Assembly: GCA_041591635.1 (NCBI GenBank)
Contig: JBFHRO010000094.1
Coordinates: forward strand, 1-12,153
Reading direction: 5' to 3'
From: JACKOD01 sp041591635
GTDB lineage: Bacteria; Pseudomonadota; Gammaproteobacteria; Pseudomonadales; Oleiphilaceae
Length of the DNA: 12,153 nt
A program made the translations under genes and the position numbers. Below, piece after piece: positions 7,195-12,153 of the stretch. The notes under the pieces were generated by a model that saw only the letters and a list, made by a program, of their open reading frames with translations, was not told the origin of the DNA and ran no database searches. Every line of letters starts with the position of its first letter. The first letter of the stretch is position 1.

Positions 7195-7309
7195 CCTTAT
7201 AGTGGTAAGGCGGCAGCTTTGCTAAGGTTTGTGTGACGATTGCTGTTTGGCAGAGTCCGTTCTGCAGGTTGTTCGCGTGTTTGTGTTGATATTGATGTTC
7301 TGTTTTGCA

Positions 7310-7339
7310 TTGGATTCAGAGCAAAAGCTCCAATATAAA
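7310..7339 (+). promoter_or_regulatory. Probable csrA promoter
   Basis: TATAAA at 7334-7339 (five of six -10 bases) with TTGGAT at 7310-7315 (three of six) and 18-bp spacing. The start would be near 7346, giving a leader of about 103 nt that begins with the GGA hairpin. The 254-bp lysC-csrA gap and the absence of coding sequence in it also suggest a separate promoter. Confidence 0.5.
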
Positions 7340-7349
7340 TGAGGTAAGG

Positions 7350-7370
7350 TATCCGGATGTCCTTCGGATA
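7350..7370 (+). promoter_or_regulatory. GGA-containing hairpin in the csrA leader, candidate CsrA site
   Basis: TATCCG (7350-7355) pairs with CGGATA (7365-7370) around a 9-base loop; GGATGT at 7355-7360 matches the core of the known CsrA target RUACARGGAUGU. More GGA trinucleotides lie at 7366-7368, 7415-7417 and 7438-7440; the last is in the AAGGAGAT ribosome site of csrA, nine bases before the ATG. CsrA represses its own translation by binding such sites in E. coli; the same is inferred here. Confidence 0.45.
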
Positions 7371-7448
7371 ACATAAATACAAGAGGCTTCGTCAAAGGTG
7401 GGCTTAACCACATCGGAGTGTAGTTCTTTACAATTAAGGAGATAAGGT

Positions 7449-7640
7449 ATGTTGATATTAACCCGTCGCGTTGGCGAAACCTTGATGGTTGGTGATGATG
7501 TGACAGTAACGGTACTGGGGGTTAAAGGTAATCAGGTACGTATCGGTGTAAATGCGCCCAAGGAGGTTGCGGTGCACCGTGAGGAGATCTATCAGCGCAT
7601 TCAGAAAGAAAAGACCGATGGCCAAGGCGATCGGGATTGA
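7449..7640 (+). CDS. csrA: Carbon storage regulator CsrA (RsmA)
   Basis: A 63-residue dimeric RNA-binding protein that binds GGA motifs in mRNA leaders and controls translation of carbon-storage, biofilm, virulence and motility genes. The whole family fold is recognisable: MLILTRRVGETLMVGDD at the N-terminus (L4, R6, R7 in strand 1), then VRIGVNAPKEVAVHREEIY, with the key RNA-contact residues V42 and R44 present. The C-terminal tail is short and charged. The strong ribosome site AAGGAG ends nine bases before the ATG and may itself be a CsrA target. It follows lysC by 254 bp and precedes the tRNA-Ser gene by 90 bp with no clear terminator between, so read-through into the tRNAs is possible. 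Confidence 0.98.
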   Translation: MLILTRRVGETLMVGDDVTVTVLGVKGNQVRIGVNAPKEVAVHREEIYQRIQKEKTDGQGDRD

Positions 7641-7689
7641 TATGATGGCGTGAATGTCAGACCAACCAAATTAAATTCCAATTTATCCT

Positions 7690-7716
7690 TTGATTTTTAA
7701 CTGGTTGTGGTAATAT
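7690..7716 (+). promoter_or_regulatory. Probable promoter of the tRNA-Ser/tRNA-Arg unit
   Basis: TAATAT at 7711-7716 is preceded by TGG (extended -10), with TTGATT at 7690-7695 upstream (short 15-bp spacing). A GC-rich discriminator (ACGCCGCG) follows, as expected for stringently controlled stable-RNA promoters. The start near 7723 is eight bases before the tRNA. Confidence 0.5.
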
Positions 7717-7730
7717 ACGCCGCGTTCGTT

Positions 7731-7820
7731 GGAGAGGTGGCCGAGAGGCTGAAGGCGCGCCCCTGCTAAGGGCGTATGGGAGAAATCTCATCGAGGGTTC
7801 GAATCCCTCCTTCTCCGCCA
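7731..7820 (+). tRNA. tRNA-Ser (anticodon GCU)
   Basis: A 90-nt class II tRNA with encoded CCA. Acceptor GGAGAGG pairs with CTTCTCC (one G-T pair); discriminator G. Anticodon stem CGCCC/GGGCG encloses the loop CTGCTAA, giving anticodon GCT. A long variable arm and the T-loop GTTCGAAT within GAGGG/CCCTC are present. Decodes AGC/AGU. Confidence 0.97.
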
Positions 7821-7829
7821 TTAATTTGT

Positions 7830-7843
7830 TGCCTTGCAAGGCA
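7830..7843. repeat. 14-bp perfect palindrome in the tRNA spacer
   Basis: TGCCTTGCAAGGCA is fully self-complementary and lies nine bases after tRNA-Ser and 40 bases before tRNA-Arg. In the precursor RNA it could form a small hairpin between the two tRNAs and affect processing. It has no T-run. Confidence 0.5.
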
Positions 7844-7883
7844 GTAAGTTGGTGAATGTTTGATTGTTCGTTGAGTTTTTCAT

Positions 7884-7960
7884 GCGCCAGTAGCTCAGCT
7901 GGATAGAGTACCTGGCTACGAACCAGGCGGTCGGAGGTTCGACTCCTTCCTGGCGCGCCA
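7884..7960 (+). tRNA. tRNA-Arg (anticodon ACG)
   Basis: A 77-nt tRNA with encoded CCA. Acceptor GCGCCAG pairs perfectly with CTGGCGC. Anticodon stem CCTGG/CCAGG encloses CTACGAA, anticodon ACG; A34 would be converted to inosine by TadA to read CGU, CGC and CGA. T-loop GTTCGACT present. Follows tRNA-Ser by 63 bp and ends before a strong terminator. Confidence 0.97.
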
Positions 7961-7968
7961 CTAATTTT

Positions 7969-8000
7969 AAAAGACTGTCCCGTGGGCAGTCTTTTTTTTT
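7969..8000 (+). terminator. Intrinsic terminator of the tRNA unit
   Basis: GACTGTCC (7973-7980) pairs with GGGCAGTC (7984-7991) around CGT, extended by AAAA/TTTT, and followed by nine T residues. On the minus strand the same stem is followed by TTTT, so it may also stop transcripts from tRNA-Ser(GGA). The bases from here to 8148 show no gene; the reading frame at 8028-8246 just runs into the antisense of the tRNA. Confidence 0.92.
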
Positions 8001-8138
8001 GACTGAAATTTCTCGGAGTTTGTTTTCGTGAAATTAGTGCATTGCAAGAGATTATCGCTTTGCCAAGGGGGCAATGGAGGCAGGAAGGATTCTTTCTTTT
8101 CGAAGCGGGTGTGCGGGATGTATTGCTACTTTGAAGTC

Positions 8139-8249
8139 AGATCAGAGTTGGCGGTGAGGGAGGGATTCGAACCCTCGATACGTTGCCGTATACACACTTT
8201 CCAGGCGTGCTCCTTCAACCGCTCGGACACCTCACCAAACGTCTGATCT
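8139..8249. repeat. 8-bp inverted repeat flanking tRNA-Ser(GGA)
   Basis: AGATCAGA at 8139-8146 and TCTGATCT at 8242-8249 are perfect inverted repeats, placed two bases beyond the CCA end and five bases before the mature 5' end of the tRNA. In the precursor RNA they would pair and form a second helix stacked beyond the acceptor stem. Confidence 0.6.
8149..8236 (-). tRNA. tRNA-Ser (anticodon GGA)
   Basis: An 88-nt class II tRNA on the minus strand with encoded CCA. Acceptor GGTGAGG pairs with CCTCACC, discriminator G. Anticodon stem CACGC/GTGTG (one G-T pair) encloses CTGGAAA, anticodon GGA, decoding UCC/UCU. Long variable arm and T-loop GTTCGAAT within GAGGG/CCCTC are present. Convergent with the tRNA-Ser(GCU)/tRNA-Arg unit. 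Confidence 0.97.
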
Positions 8250-8263
8250 CACAGAGGGCGGCT

Positions 8264-8292
8264 AAGATATCTTGTTTGCGACCAAAAAGCAA
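8264..8292 (-). promoter_or_regulatory. Probable promoter of tRNA-Ser(GGA)
   Basis: On the minus strand: -35 TTGCTT (8287-8292), 17-bp spacer, -10 TATCTT (8264-8269), then a GC-rich AGCCGCC discriminator typical of stable-RNA genes. Start near 8257, about 20 nt before the mature tRNA, so the flanking repeat arm is transcribed. Confidence 0.5.
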
Positions 8293-8386
8293 TGCCGACA
8301 GTCTCCGTTTTGTCGGGCTTCTGATCGACATGCCGTCCCCGTACCCATGATGGCTGTTTGGGTGGGGGGAGGTTGAAAAATAAGGC

Positions 8387-8411
8387 AAAAAAAGTGCCGC
8401 AGTCGCGGCAC
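8387..8411 (-). terminator. Orphan intrinsic terminator on the minus strand
   Basis: GTGCCGC (8394-8400) and GCGGCAC (8405-8411) form a perfect 7-bp stem around a 4-base loop. Read on the minus strand it is followed by seven T residues (8393 down to 8387). No recognised minus-strand gene ends just upstream: the nearest, DUF2835, stops 471 bp away. The terminator implies a minus-strand transcript arriving from the 8412-8880 interval. Confidence 0.7.
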
Positions 8412-8472
8412 GGAGATAAATGCATCTTCTCAGCAAGGAGTACTGAAATGAAAAGCCCTAAATATCATTTCA
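8387..8472 (-). ncRNA. Candidate small RNA ending at the orphan terminator
   Basis: A minus-strand -10 TAGAAT (8479-8484, five of six) with a weak -35 CTTACC (8502-8507, 17-bp spacing) would start an RNA of about 86 nt that ends at the GC-rich hairpin and U-run. The body carries an unpaired-looking ACTCCTT (antisense to the ribosome site of the plus-strand small ORF), which could base-pair with Shine-Dalgarno sequences. No known sRNA family was recognised. It is a hypothesis from terminator plus promoter only. Confidence 0.28.
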
Positions 8473-8528
8473 TTGTTAATTCTAGCGGGTGTTTGGTGAA
8501 GGGTAAGATTATTTTGCGATTAAAATAG
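8448..8528 (+). CDS. Possible 26-residue small ORF
   Basis: An ATG at 8448 follows a full AAGGAG ribosome site (8435-8440) with seven bases between, and runs 26 codons to a TAG. The peptide is basic and partly hydrophobic (MKSPKYHFIV start, KGKIILRLK end). No homologue recognised; no plus-strand promoter is clear. It lies opposite the candidate small RNA, and the two readings compete. The rest of the 8237-8648 stretch has no supportable protein gene. Confidence 0.25.
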   Translation: MKSPKYHFIVNSSGCLVKGKIILRLK

Positions 8529-8571
8529 TACTGGCTGGAATTCTTGCTTATGGCTGCGATGCTGCCAGGTG

Positions 8572-8603
8572 ACGGCTGACCTGTGTCAATGCGGTTCAGC
8601 CGT
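8572..8603. repeat. Strong hairpin upstream of the zinc-ribbon gene
   Basis: ACGGCTGACC (8572-8581) pairs with GG-T-TCAGCCGT (8593-8603): ten base pairs with one bulged T and an 11-base loop. The 3' side on the plus strand (GTTTGGGC) is not a proper T-run, so it is at best a weak terminator. It sits 45 bp before the start of the downstream gene and may be in its leader. Confidence 0.5.
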
Positions 8604-8648
8604 GTTTGGGCTAGTTTTATCGCTCGAGTTTGATTGAGGTGGATTGAT

Positions 8649-8828
8649 TTGCACTGTCCCAATTGCAACAACAAGGTTGAGTCTGCCCAGCGTCTGTGTG
8701 ATCGATGCGGTCTCGGTATCCCGCCGGCGCGAGATGGCTATATTCGTGGCTTGAGGATGCATTTCAAAACCGCCGTTTTCCTGTTGGCTCTGTTTTGTTT
8801 TGCCATGATTCTTTGGCTGCCACGCTAG
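8649..8828 (+). CDS. Small zinc-ribbon, single-pass membrane protein
   Basis: A 59-residue protein with an N-terminal zinc ribbon (CPNC at 3-6 and CDRCG at 17-21), a short linker, and one transmembrane helix (about 40-57) ending in WLPR at the very C-terminus. Start: TTG at 8649 has GAGGT eight bases upstream; an in-frame TTG at 8634 would add five residues without a comparable site. The architecture, with the zinc ribbon, single helix and WLPR end, is like small Pseudomonas proteins annotated DnrP; this is from memory, not a search. Function unknown; the ribbon would probably be cytoplasmic. It is convergent with the DUF2835 gene (54-bp gap). Confidence 0.65.
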   Translation: MHCPNCNNKVESAQRLCDRCGLGIPPARDGYIRGLRMHFKTAVFLLALFCFAMILWLPR

Positions 8829-8882
8829 CATCGCGATCCTGAGTTCAGAGATGCAGCGATCAGGCTTTAAGGTGGCCACGGT

Positions 8883-9104
8883 TCATTGAAGTTTATCGAT
8901 ACTGCAGAATTTCCCCTGGTCGTCAAAACGGATTAAAAATCGCCCGTTGATTCCCGTGTGGGTAACGAAAGGCAGAAGGATGTTGGCAGGGAACTGAACG
9001 CGGCGCCTGTCTTCGCTGATGGCATGTACGATGCGACTGGCGCCTCTGTAGAGCTTTTGCCATTCGTCTGCAGGTATAAAAAGATTTACGGTAATGTCAC
9101 GCAT
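8883..9104 (-). CDS. DUF2835 family protein
   Basis: A 73-residue soluble protein. The family pattern is clear: a YRGASRIVHA segment (about 19-28), then RRRVQFPANILLPFVTH (33-49) and GINGRFLIRFDD (51-62), a compact beta-rich fold. No biochemical function is known for the family. ATG at 9104 is the only good start, though no Shine-Dalgarno is obvious. It lies 137 bp downstream of proS on the same strand, with a GC-rich hairpin between, so co-transcription with proS is possible but not certain. Confidence 0.85.
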   Translation of the reverse strand: MRDITVNLFIPADEWQKLYRGASRIVHAISEDRRRVQFPANILLPFVTHTGINGRFLIRFDDQGKFCSIDKLQ

Positions 9105-9171
9105 GCTGTTTATGGGTTTGCGTTAAGCCAGAGTAAGCGGCAGTTCGTTGTAATCTCTCTCAGGTGCAGCT

Positions 9172-9191
9172 CCCGGCCGTCACTGGCCGGG
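9172..9191. repeat. GC-rich 7-bp hairpin between proS and DUF2835
   Basis: CCCGGCC (9172-9178) and GGCCGGG (9185-9191) form a perfect stem with a 6-base loop, 51 bp after the proS stop. Neither strand has a T-run beside it, so it is not a canonical terminator; it could stabilise the proS mRNA 3' end or attenuate read-through. Confidence 0.5.
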
Positions 9192-9241
9192 CGGTTTGCA
9201 TGCTGCATCTGGTTGATCCGGGCAGGAGCCAGGATGGATTG

Positions 9242-10966
9242 CTAGTAACGAGTTTGTGCCAGAATGAATGCGCAGATGTCGTTTGCGGCCATATTCTGAC
9301 TTTCGGGGTCGGTGCGGCCTTTGTATTCGACTTCATTGTTTGCCAGGCCCCGATCGCTGATGACGATGCGATGGGGAATTCCAATCAGTTCCATATCGGC
9401 AAACTTCACGCCCGGTCGTTCGTTGCGATCATCCAGAAGTACTTCGACGCCCTGTGCCTGCAGTTCAACGTAGAGCTGTTCACTGGTCTGGGTAACGAGT
9501 TCGGATTTTTGGCTGTTCAGCGGAATAATGACAACCTGAAAAGGCGCAATGCTGACTGGCCAGATAATGCCCTTGTCGTCGTGATTCTGTTCGATGGCGG
9601 AGGCAACAACGCGTGAAACGCCGATGCCGTAGCAGCCCATCTCCATGATGCTGGCGCGACCGGTAGCGTCAAGAACGCTAGCGTTGAGTGCCTGGCTGTA
9701 TTTTTTGCCCAGTTTGAATATGTGGCCAACTTCAATGCCTTTTTTGATCACTATGTGGCCCTTGCCGTCGGGGCTCGGATCACCATCGGTAATATTGCGC
9801 AGATCGGCAATGCGGGTAATTTTTGCATCGCGATCCCAGTTTACGCCGCACAAATGAAAACCCTCTTCATTGGCGCCACAGGTGAAGTCGGCGAGCATGG
9901 CGGCACTGCGATCCACAATGCAAGGAAAGGGCAGGTTGACCGGGCCAATGGATCCTGGACCGCAGCCAAGGCTGGCGATAAGCTCTGCTTCCGTCGCCAT
10001 GGTCAGAGGCGATGCTATTTCCGGATGTTTGCCTGCCTTTATTTCGTTCAGGCTGTGATCACCGCGCAGTACCAGCGCCACCAGGCCGCTTTTGCCCTGA
10101 TCATCGGGCGCGGCTTTTACCACCAGGGTTTTGACAGTGCGATCAGCGGACAGCTTGAGAAAGGCGCTCACCTCGTCAATGGTTTTTTGGCCGGGAGTGG
10201 CTACTTTGGTGAGTGTCAGGGTGGCGTCAGGCCTTTGTGTGGTGTGCGGGCAGGCTTCTGCCATTTCGATGTTGGCGGCAAAGTCGCTCTCGGTACTAAA
10301 GGCAATATCGTCCTCGCCCGAGGCTGCCAATACGTGGAATTCATGGGATGAGTTGCCGCCAATGCTTCCCGAATCTGCCTGCACCGCCCGGAAATCCAGC
10401 CCTAGCCGGGTAAAAATGCGTGTATAGGTGGCGCGCATGACCTCGTAGGTTTCATCCAGTGATGATGAGTCAAGGTGAAAGGAATAGGCGTCTTTCATCA
10501 GAAACTCGCGTGCCCGCATGATGCCGAAGCGAGGACGACGCTCGTCGCGGAACTTGGTTTGAATCTGATAAAAATTGGCCGGCAGTTGTTTGTAGCTCTT
10601 GAGTTCATTGCGAACAAGATCGGTAATAACTTCTTCGTGGGTGGGGCCTACGCAGAATTCACGCTCGTGCCTGTCTTTGATGCGCAACAGCTCGGCACCG
10701 TACTGCTGCCAGCGGCCGGACTCTTGCCAGAGTTCGGCCGGCTGCACGGCGGGCATCAGGACTTCCTGGGCGCCGGAGCGGTCCATTTCCTCCCGCACTA
10801 TGGCTTCCACCTTGCGCAGTACCCGTAACCCCATCGGGAGCCAGGTATAGAGCCCTGAGGCAAGTTTTCGAATCATTCCGGCCCGCATCATCAACTGGTG
10901 GCTGATTACTTCAGCATCGGCGGGAGTCTCTTTTAATGTGGCTATCAGAAAACGGCTGGCGCGCAT
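9242..10966 (-). CDS. proS: Proline--tRNA ligase, bacterial type with editing domain
   Basis: ProRS charges tRNA-Pro and hydrolyses Ala-tRNA-Pro. The 574 residues match E. coli (572). Order: class II catalytic core with TWLPMGLRVLRKVEAIVREE (41-60), CVGPTHEE (105-112) and motif 2 RDERRPRFGIMRAREFLMKD (140-159); an inserted YbaK-like editing domain (about 225-405) with the conserved K279; motif 3 GCYGIGVSR (444-452); and the C-terminal anticodon-binding domain (about 475-574) with PFQVVIIPLN and GVEVLLDDRNERPGVKFAD segments. The start is the ATG at 10966, which gives the family N-terminus MRASRFLIATLKETPADAEV; the frame is open further upstream to 11203, but those codons run into the divergent gene. 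No clear ribosome site. Divergent from a thioesterase gene. Confidence 0.98.
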   Translation of the reverse strand: MRASRFLIATLKETPADAEVISHQLMMRAGMIRKLASGLYTWLPMGLRVLRKVEAIVREEMDRSGAQEVLMPAVQPAELWQESGRWQQYGAELLRIKDRHEREFCVGPTHEEVITDLVRNELKSYKQLPANFYQIQTKFRDERRPRFGIMRAREFLMKDAYSFHLDSSSLDETYEVMRATYTRIFTRLGLDFRAVQADSGSIGGNSSHEFHVLAASGEDDIAFSTESDFAANIEMAEACPHTTQRPDATLTLTKVATPGQKTIDEVSAFLKLSADRTVKTLVVKAAPDDQGKSGLVALVLRGDHSLNEIKAGKHPEIASPLTMATEAELIASLGCGPGSIGPVNLPFPCIVDRSAAMLADFTCGANEEGFHLCGVNWDRDAKITRIADLRNITDGDPSPDGKGHIVIKKGIEVGHIFKLGKKYSQALNASVLDATGRASIMEMGCYGIGVSRVVASAIEQNHDDKGIIWPVSIAPFQVVIIPLNSQKSELVTQTSEQLYVELQAQGVEVLLDDRNERPGVKFADMELIGIPHRIVISDRGLANNEVEYKGRTDPESQNMAANDICAFILAQTRY

Positions 10967-11024
10967 AAGGGATGGTGTCTCGGTTGAGTGGCAGGATAAA
11001 CCAATGCCAGTGGCTTGTGCGGCT

Positions 11025-11053
11025 ATTGTAAGTTGATGATCCGCAATCGTACA
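11025..11053 (-). promoter_or_regulatory. Probable proS promoter
   Basis: On the minus strand TACAAT (11025-11030) matches five of six -10 bases; TGTACG at 11048-11053 is a weak -35 with 17-bp spacing; a GC-rich AGCCGC follows. Start near 11018, leader about 52 nt. Confidence 0.4.
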
Positions 11054-11119
11054 GTGATGAGCGAGCGGCTCAATTCCTGGTTTTGGTACCAACAATCGAA
11101 CAAAGCGAGAGGGGGTAGC

Positions 11120-11578
11120 GTGAATGCAAGTGGTGGTGAGCGCGGTTGTTTGGCCGCCGAGGTGCAGCGCATCATCCATGATGGCGCGCCCCTGGCAGAG
11201 CACCTTGGTTTGACCGTTGAAACTGTCTGGCGGGGCGGTGCACGTATGAGGTTGCCTTGTAATGGCAGAAATGTGCGTCCCGGCGGCACCTTGTCCGGCC
11301 CTGTTATTATGGCCTTGGCGGATGCGGCCATGTATGCCGCCATTTTGGGAACACTGGGGCGTGTGGAGATGGCGGTCACCAGCAATCTAAACATCAATTT
11401 TTTGCAAAAGCCGCCTCAGGCTGATTTGCTGGCCGATGCCATCGTACTGCGAATGGGGGCCAGGCTCGTGTTTTGTGAGGTAAAAGTAGGTTCGGCAGGG
11501 TGCGATGACATGGTTGCTCACGTCACGGGCAGTTACGCTCTGCCGGTTTGTGAACCTGTAACAACCCGTGAAACATGA
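11120..11578 (+). CDS. PaaI-family hotdog-fold thioesterase
   Basis: A 152-residue protein of the PaaI/4HBT hotdog superfamily, which hydrolyses acyl-CoA (or similar) thioesters; the substrate cannot be read from sequence. The active-site region is NVRPGGTLSGPVIMALADAA (51-70): the GGT loop plus the helix with acidic residue D68. A TSNLNINFLQKPP stretch (87-99) is the conserved strand, and the C-terminal VFCEVKVG...MVAHVTGSYA completes the hotdog sheet. Chosen start: GTG at 11120 with GAGAGGGGG upstream (five bases between the G-run and the start), giving the normal family length; the frame is open 35 codons further upstream to 11015, over the proS promoter region. The gene is divergent from proS (153 bp). 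Confidence 0.85.
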   Translation: MNASGGERGCLAAEVQRIIHDGAPLAEHLGLTVETVWRGGARMRLPCNGRNVRPGGTLSGPVIMALADAAMYAAILGTLGRVEMAVTSNLNINFLQKPPQADLLADAIVLRMGARLVFCEVKVGSAGCDDMVAHVTGSYALPVCEPVTTRET

Positions 11579-11668
11579 CCTGGAACACAGTTTGAGATGG
11601 CTCATTGTCTAAAATTCGTCCTGCTTTAATTTCAGTACTTTTTTCTAAAAACAAGGGAGTGTGGACGA

Positions 11669-12037
11669 GTGGCGGATTCCTGTGGCAAAACAAAGTACGC
11701 AATGGGTGCCACGATGCTGGGTGTTCTGCTATCCGGTTGTGTGATGACCAGTCGTGAGCCCAGGCCGCAATCGCCCCCGGATTATCCCGCAACCGTTGGG
11801 AAACCACCAACGATACAGGACGTTTCTTCTTATCAGCGGAATTACCGGTTTTTGCCTTCGCCATCGGGCAGCACAACCGAAGTGGCGTTCTGGATCACCC
11901 GGGATGACTCGGGTGATTTCCACGTTCCCTGGGTGCATGGCGGTGACTGGTTTGTGGCCGGGAGCGAGCGGGTGGTGATTGATCCGGTTGGCAAAACCCT
12001 GGCGCTGGATTTTGGGGCGTTTATGCCCTCTACTTGA
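11669..12037 (+). CDS. Small putative outer-membrane lipoprotein, function unknown
   Basis: A 122-residue protein with a signal peptide and lipobox: a hydrophobic stretch MGATMLGVLLSGC with L21-S22-G23-C24, cleavage before C24. Residue +2 is Val, not Asp, so sorting to the outer membrane is expected. The mature part starts with a Pro-rich linker (RPQSPPDYP) and then a compact beta-rich domain containing FWITRDDSGDFHVPWV and DWFVAGSERVVIDPVGKTLALDF. The family was not recognised. Start: GTG at 11669 with AAGGGAG nine bases upstream; no in-frame ATG precedes the hydrophobic core except codon 12, which would leave too short an n-region. It follows the thioesterase by 90 bp on the same strand. 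Confidence 0.75.
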   Translation: MADSCGKTKYAMGATMLGVLLSGCVMTSREPRPQSPPDYPATVGKPPTIQDVSSYQRNYRFLPSPSGSTTEVAFWITRDDSGDFHVPWVHGGDWFVAGSERVVIDPVGKTLALDFGAFMPST

Positions 12038-12077
12038 GAATGAAGCGGCCGTTTGGTGATTGCGGACCCGGCATCTT

Positions 12078-12153
12078 ATGACTGAAGCGTGGAAGCCCAC
12101 GGTCCGACATGAACGTCTTTCTGACTATGGAGCATGGTTGGCCAATAAGGCCG
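12078..12153 (+). CDS. N-terminus of a further gene, possibly chorismate--pyruvate lyase UbiC
   Basis: An ATG at 12078 opens a frame running off the window end, with 25 codons visible. The start MTEAWKPTVRHERLSDYG followed by AWLANKA resembles the beginning of UbiC, in which a WL-x-x-x-(G/A)-SLT segment follows a short basic lead; the SLT part would lie just beyond the edge. UbiC makes 4-hydroxybenzoate for ubiquinone. No ribosome site is obvious. Tentative. Confidence 0.3.
   Translation, partial: MTEAWKPTVRHERLSDYGAWLANKA

Noticed and set aside
7657..7839. 60-codon open frame on the minus strand over tRNA-Ser(GCU)
   Set aside because: Made largely of antisense tRNA; the EGFEPS-like string is a well-known artefact of translated tRNA-Ser genes.
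8028..8246. 72-codon open frame over tRNA-Ser(GGA)
   Set aside because: Most of it is the complement of a tRNA gene; such frames are common artefacts.
9172..9191. GC-rich hairpin as an intrinsic terminator for proS
   Set aside because: Stem is strong but no T-run follows on the minus strand, so kept only as a hairpin.
9722..10351. 209-codon open frame on the plus strand inside proS
   Set aside because: Antisense to the ProRS editing domain; no family resemblance and no supporting start signal.
11083..11092. TTGGTACCAA palindrome between proS and the thioesterase gene as an operator
   Set aside because: A perfect 10-bp palindrome is not rare, it stands alone, and it fits no regulator consensus I can name.
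10967..11203. 79-codon N-terminal extension of proS
   Set aside because: Would overlap the divergent thioesterase and the predicted proS promoter; ProRS families begin at the MRASRF methionine.
1..12153. CRISPR arrays, insertion sequences, prophage or attachment sites
   Set aside because: No regularly spaced direct repeats, transposase or integrase motifs, or tRNA-end duplications were seen, despite three tRNA genes that could serve as integration sites.

Overview
This window reads as the chromosome of a marine-type gammaproteobacterium close to Pseudomonadales/Cellvibrionales. The grounds are the alaS-lysC-csrA-tRNA-Ser-tRNA-Arg block, an lptG tail convergent with an RDD-family gene, bacterial-type ProRS with an editing insertion, and the small families DUF1244, DUF2835 and DUF5610. 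There is no sign of phage, transposon, plasmid or CRISPR. It is core chromosome, so most of the novelty lies in regulation and in small genes.

Layout. (1) 1-1020: the 3' end of lptG (LPS export) faces an RDD-family membrane protein on the minus strand. (2) 1021-3001: a divergent intergenic region with a near-consensus sigma-28 (FliA) promoter drives a 438-residue DUF5610-type protein, followed by an intrinsic terminator and a DUF1244 gene. (3) 3002-7640: alaS, lysC and csrA in one direction. lysC has a well-placed internal start that could encode a separate ACT-domain regulatory subunit. csrA has its own promoter and a leader with CsrA-like GGA sites. (4) 7731-8000: tRNA-Ser(GCU) and tRNA-Arg(ACG) with a strong promoter and a textbook terminator. 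(5) 8149-8292: tRNA-Ser(GGA) on the minus strand, flanked by an 8-bp inverted repeat. (6) 8293-8648: a protein-poor stretch with an orphan minus-strand intrinsic terminator, a possible small RNA, a possible 26-codon ORF and a stable hairpin. (7) 8649-9104: two small convergent genes, a zinc-ribbon/one-TM protein (+) and DUF2835 (-). (8) 9242-11578: proS (-) divergent from a PaaI-type hotdog thioesterase (+). (9) 11669-12153: a small lipoprotein of unknown function and the first 25 codons of another gene, possibly ubiC.

How the genes relate: the central block is translation and amino-acid supply (AlaRS, ProRS, aspartokinase, three tRNAs) plus the global post-transcriptional regulator CsrA. The clearest non-obvious signals are the sigma-28 promoter tying the DUF5610 protein to the late flagellar regulon, the internal start in lysC, the CsrA-like sites in the csrA leader, and the orphan terminator near 8400 that implies an unannotated minus-strand transcript. 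No wholly new multi-gene system is evident.
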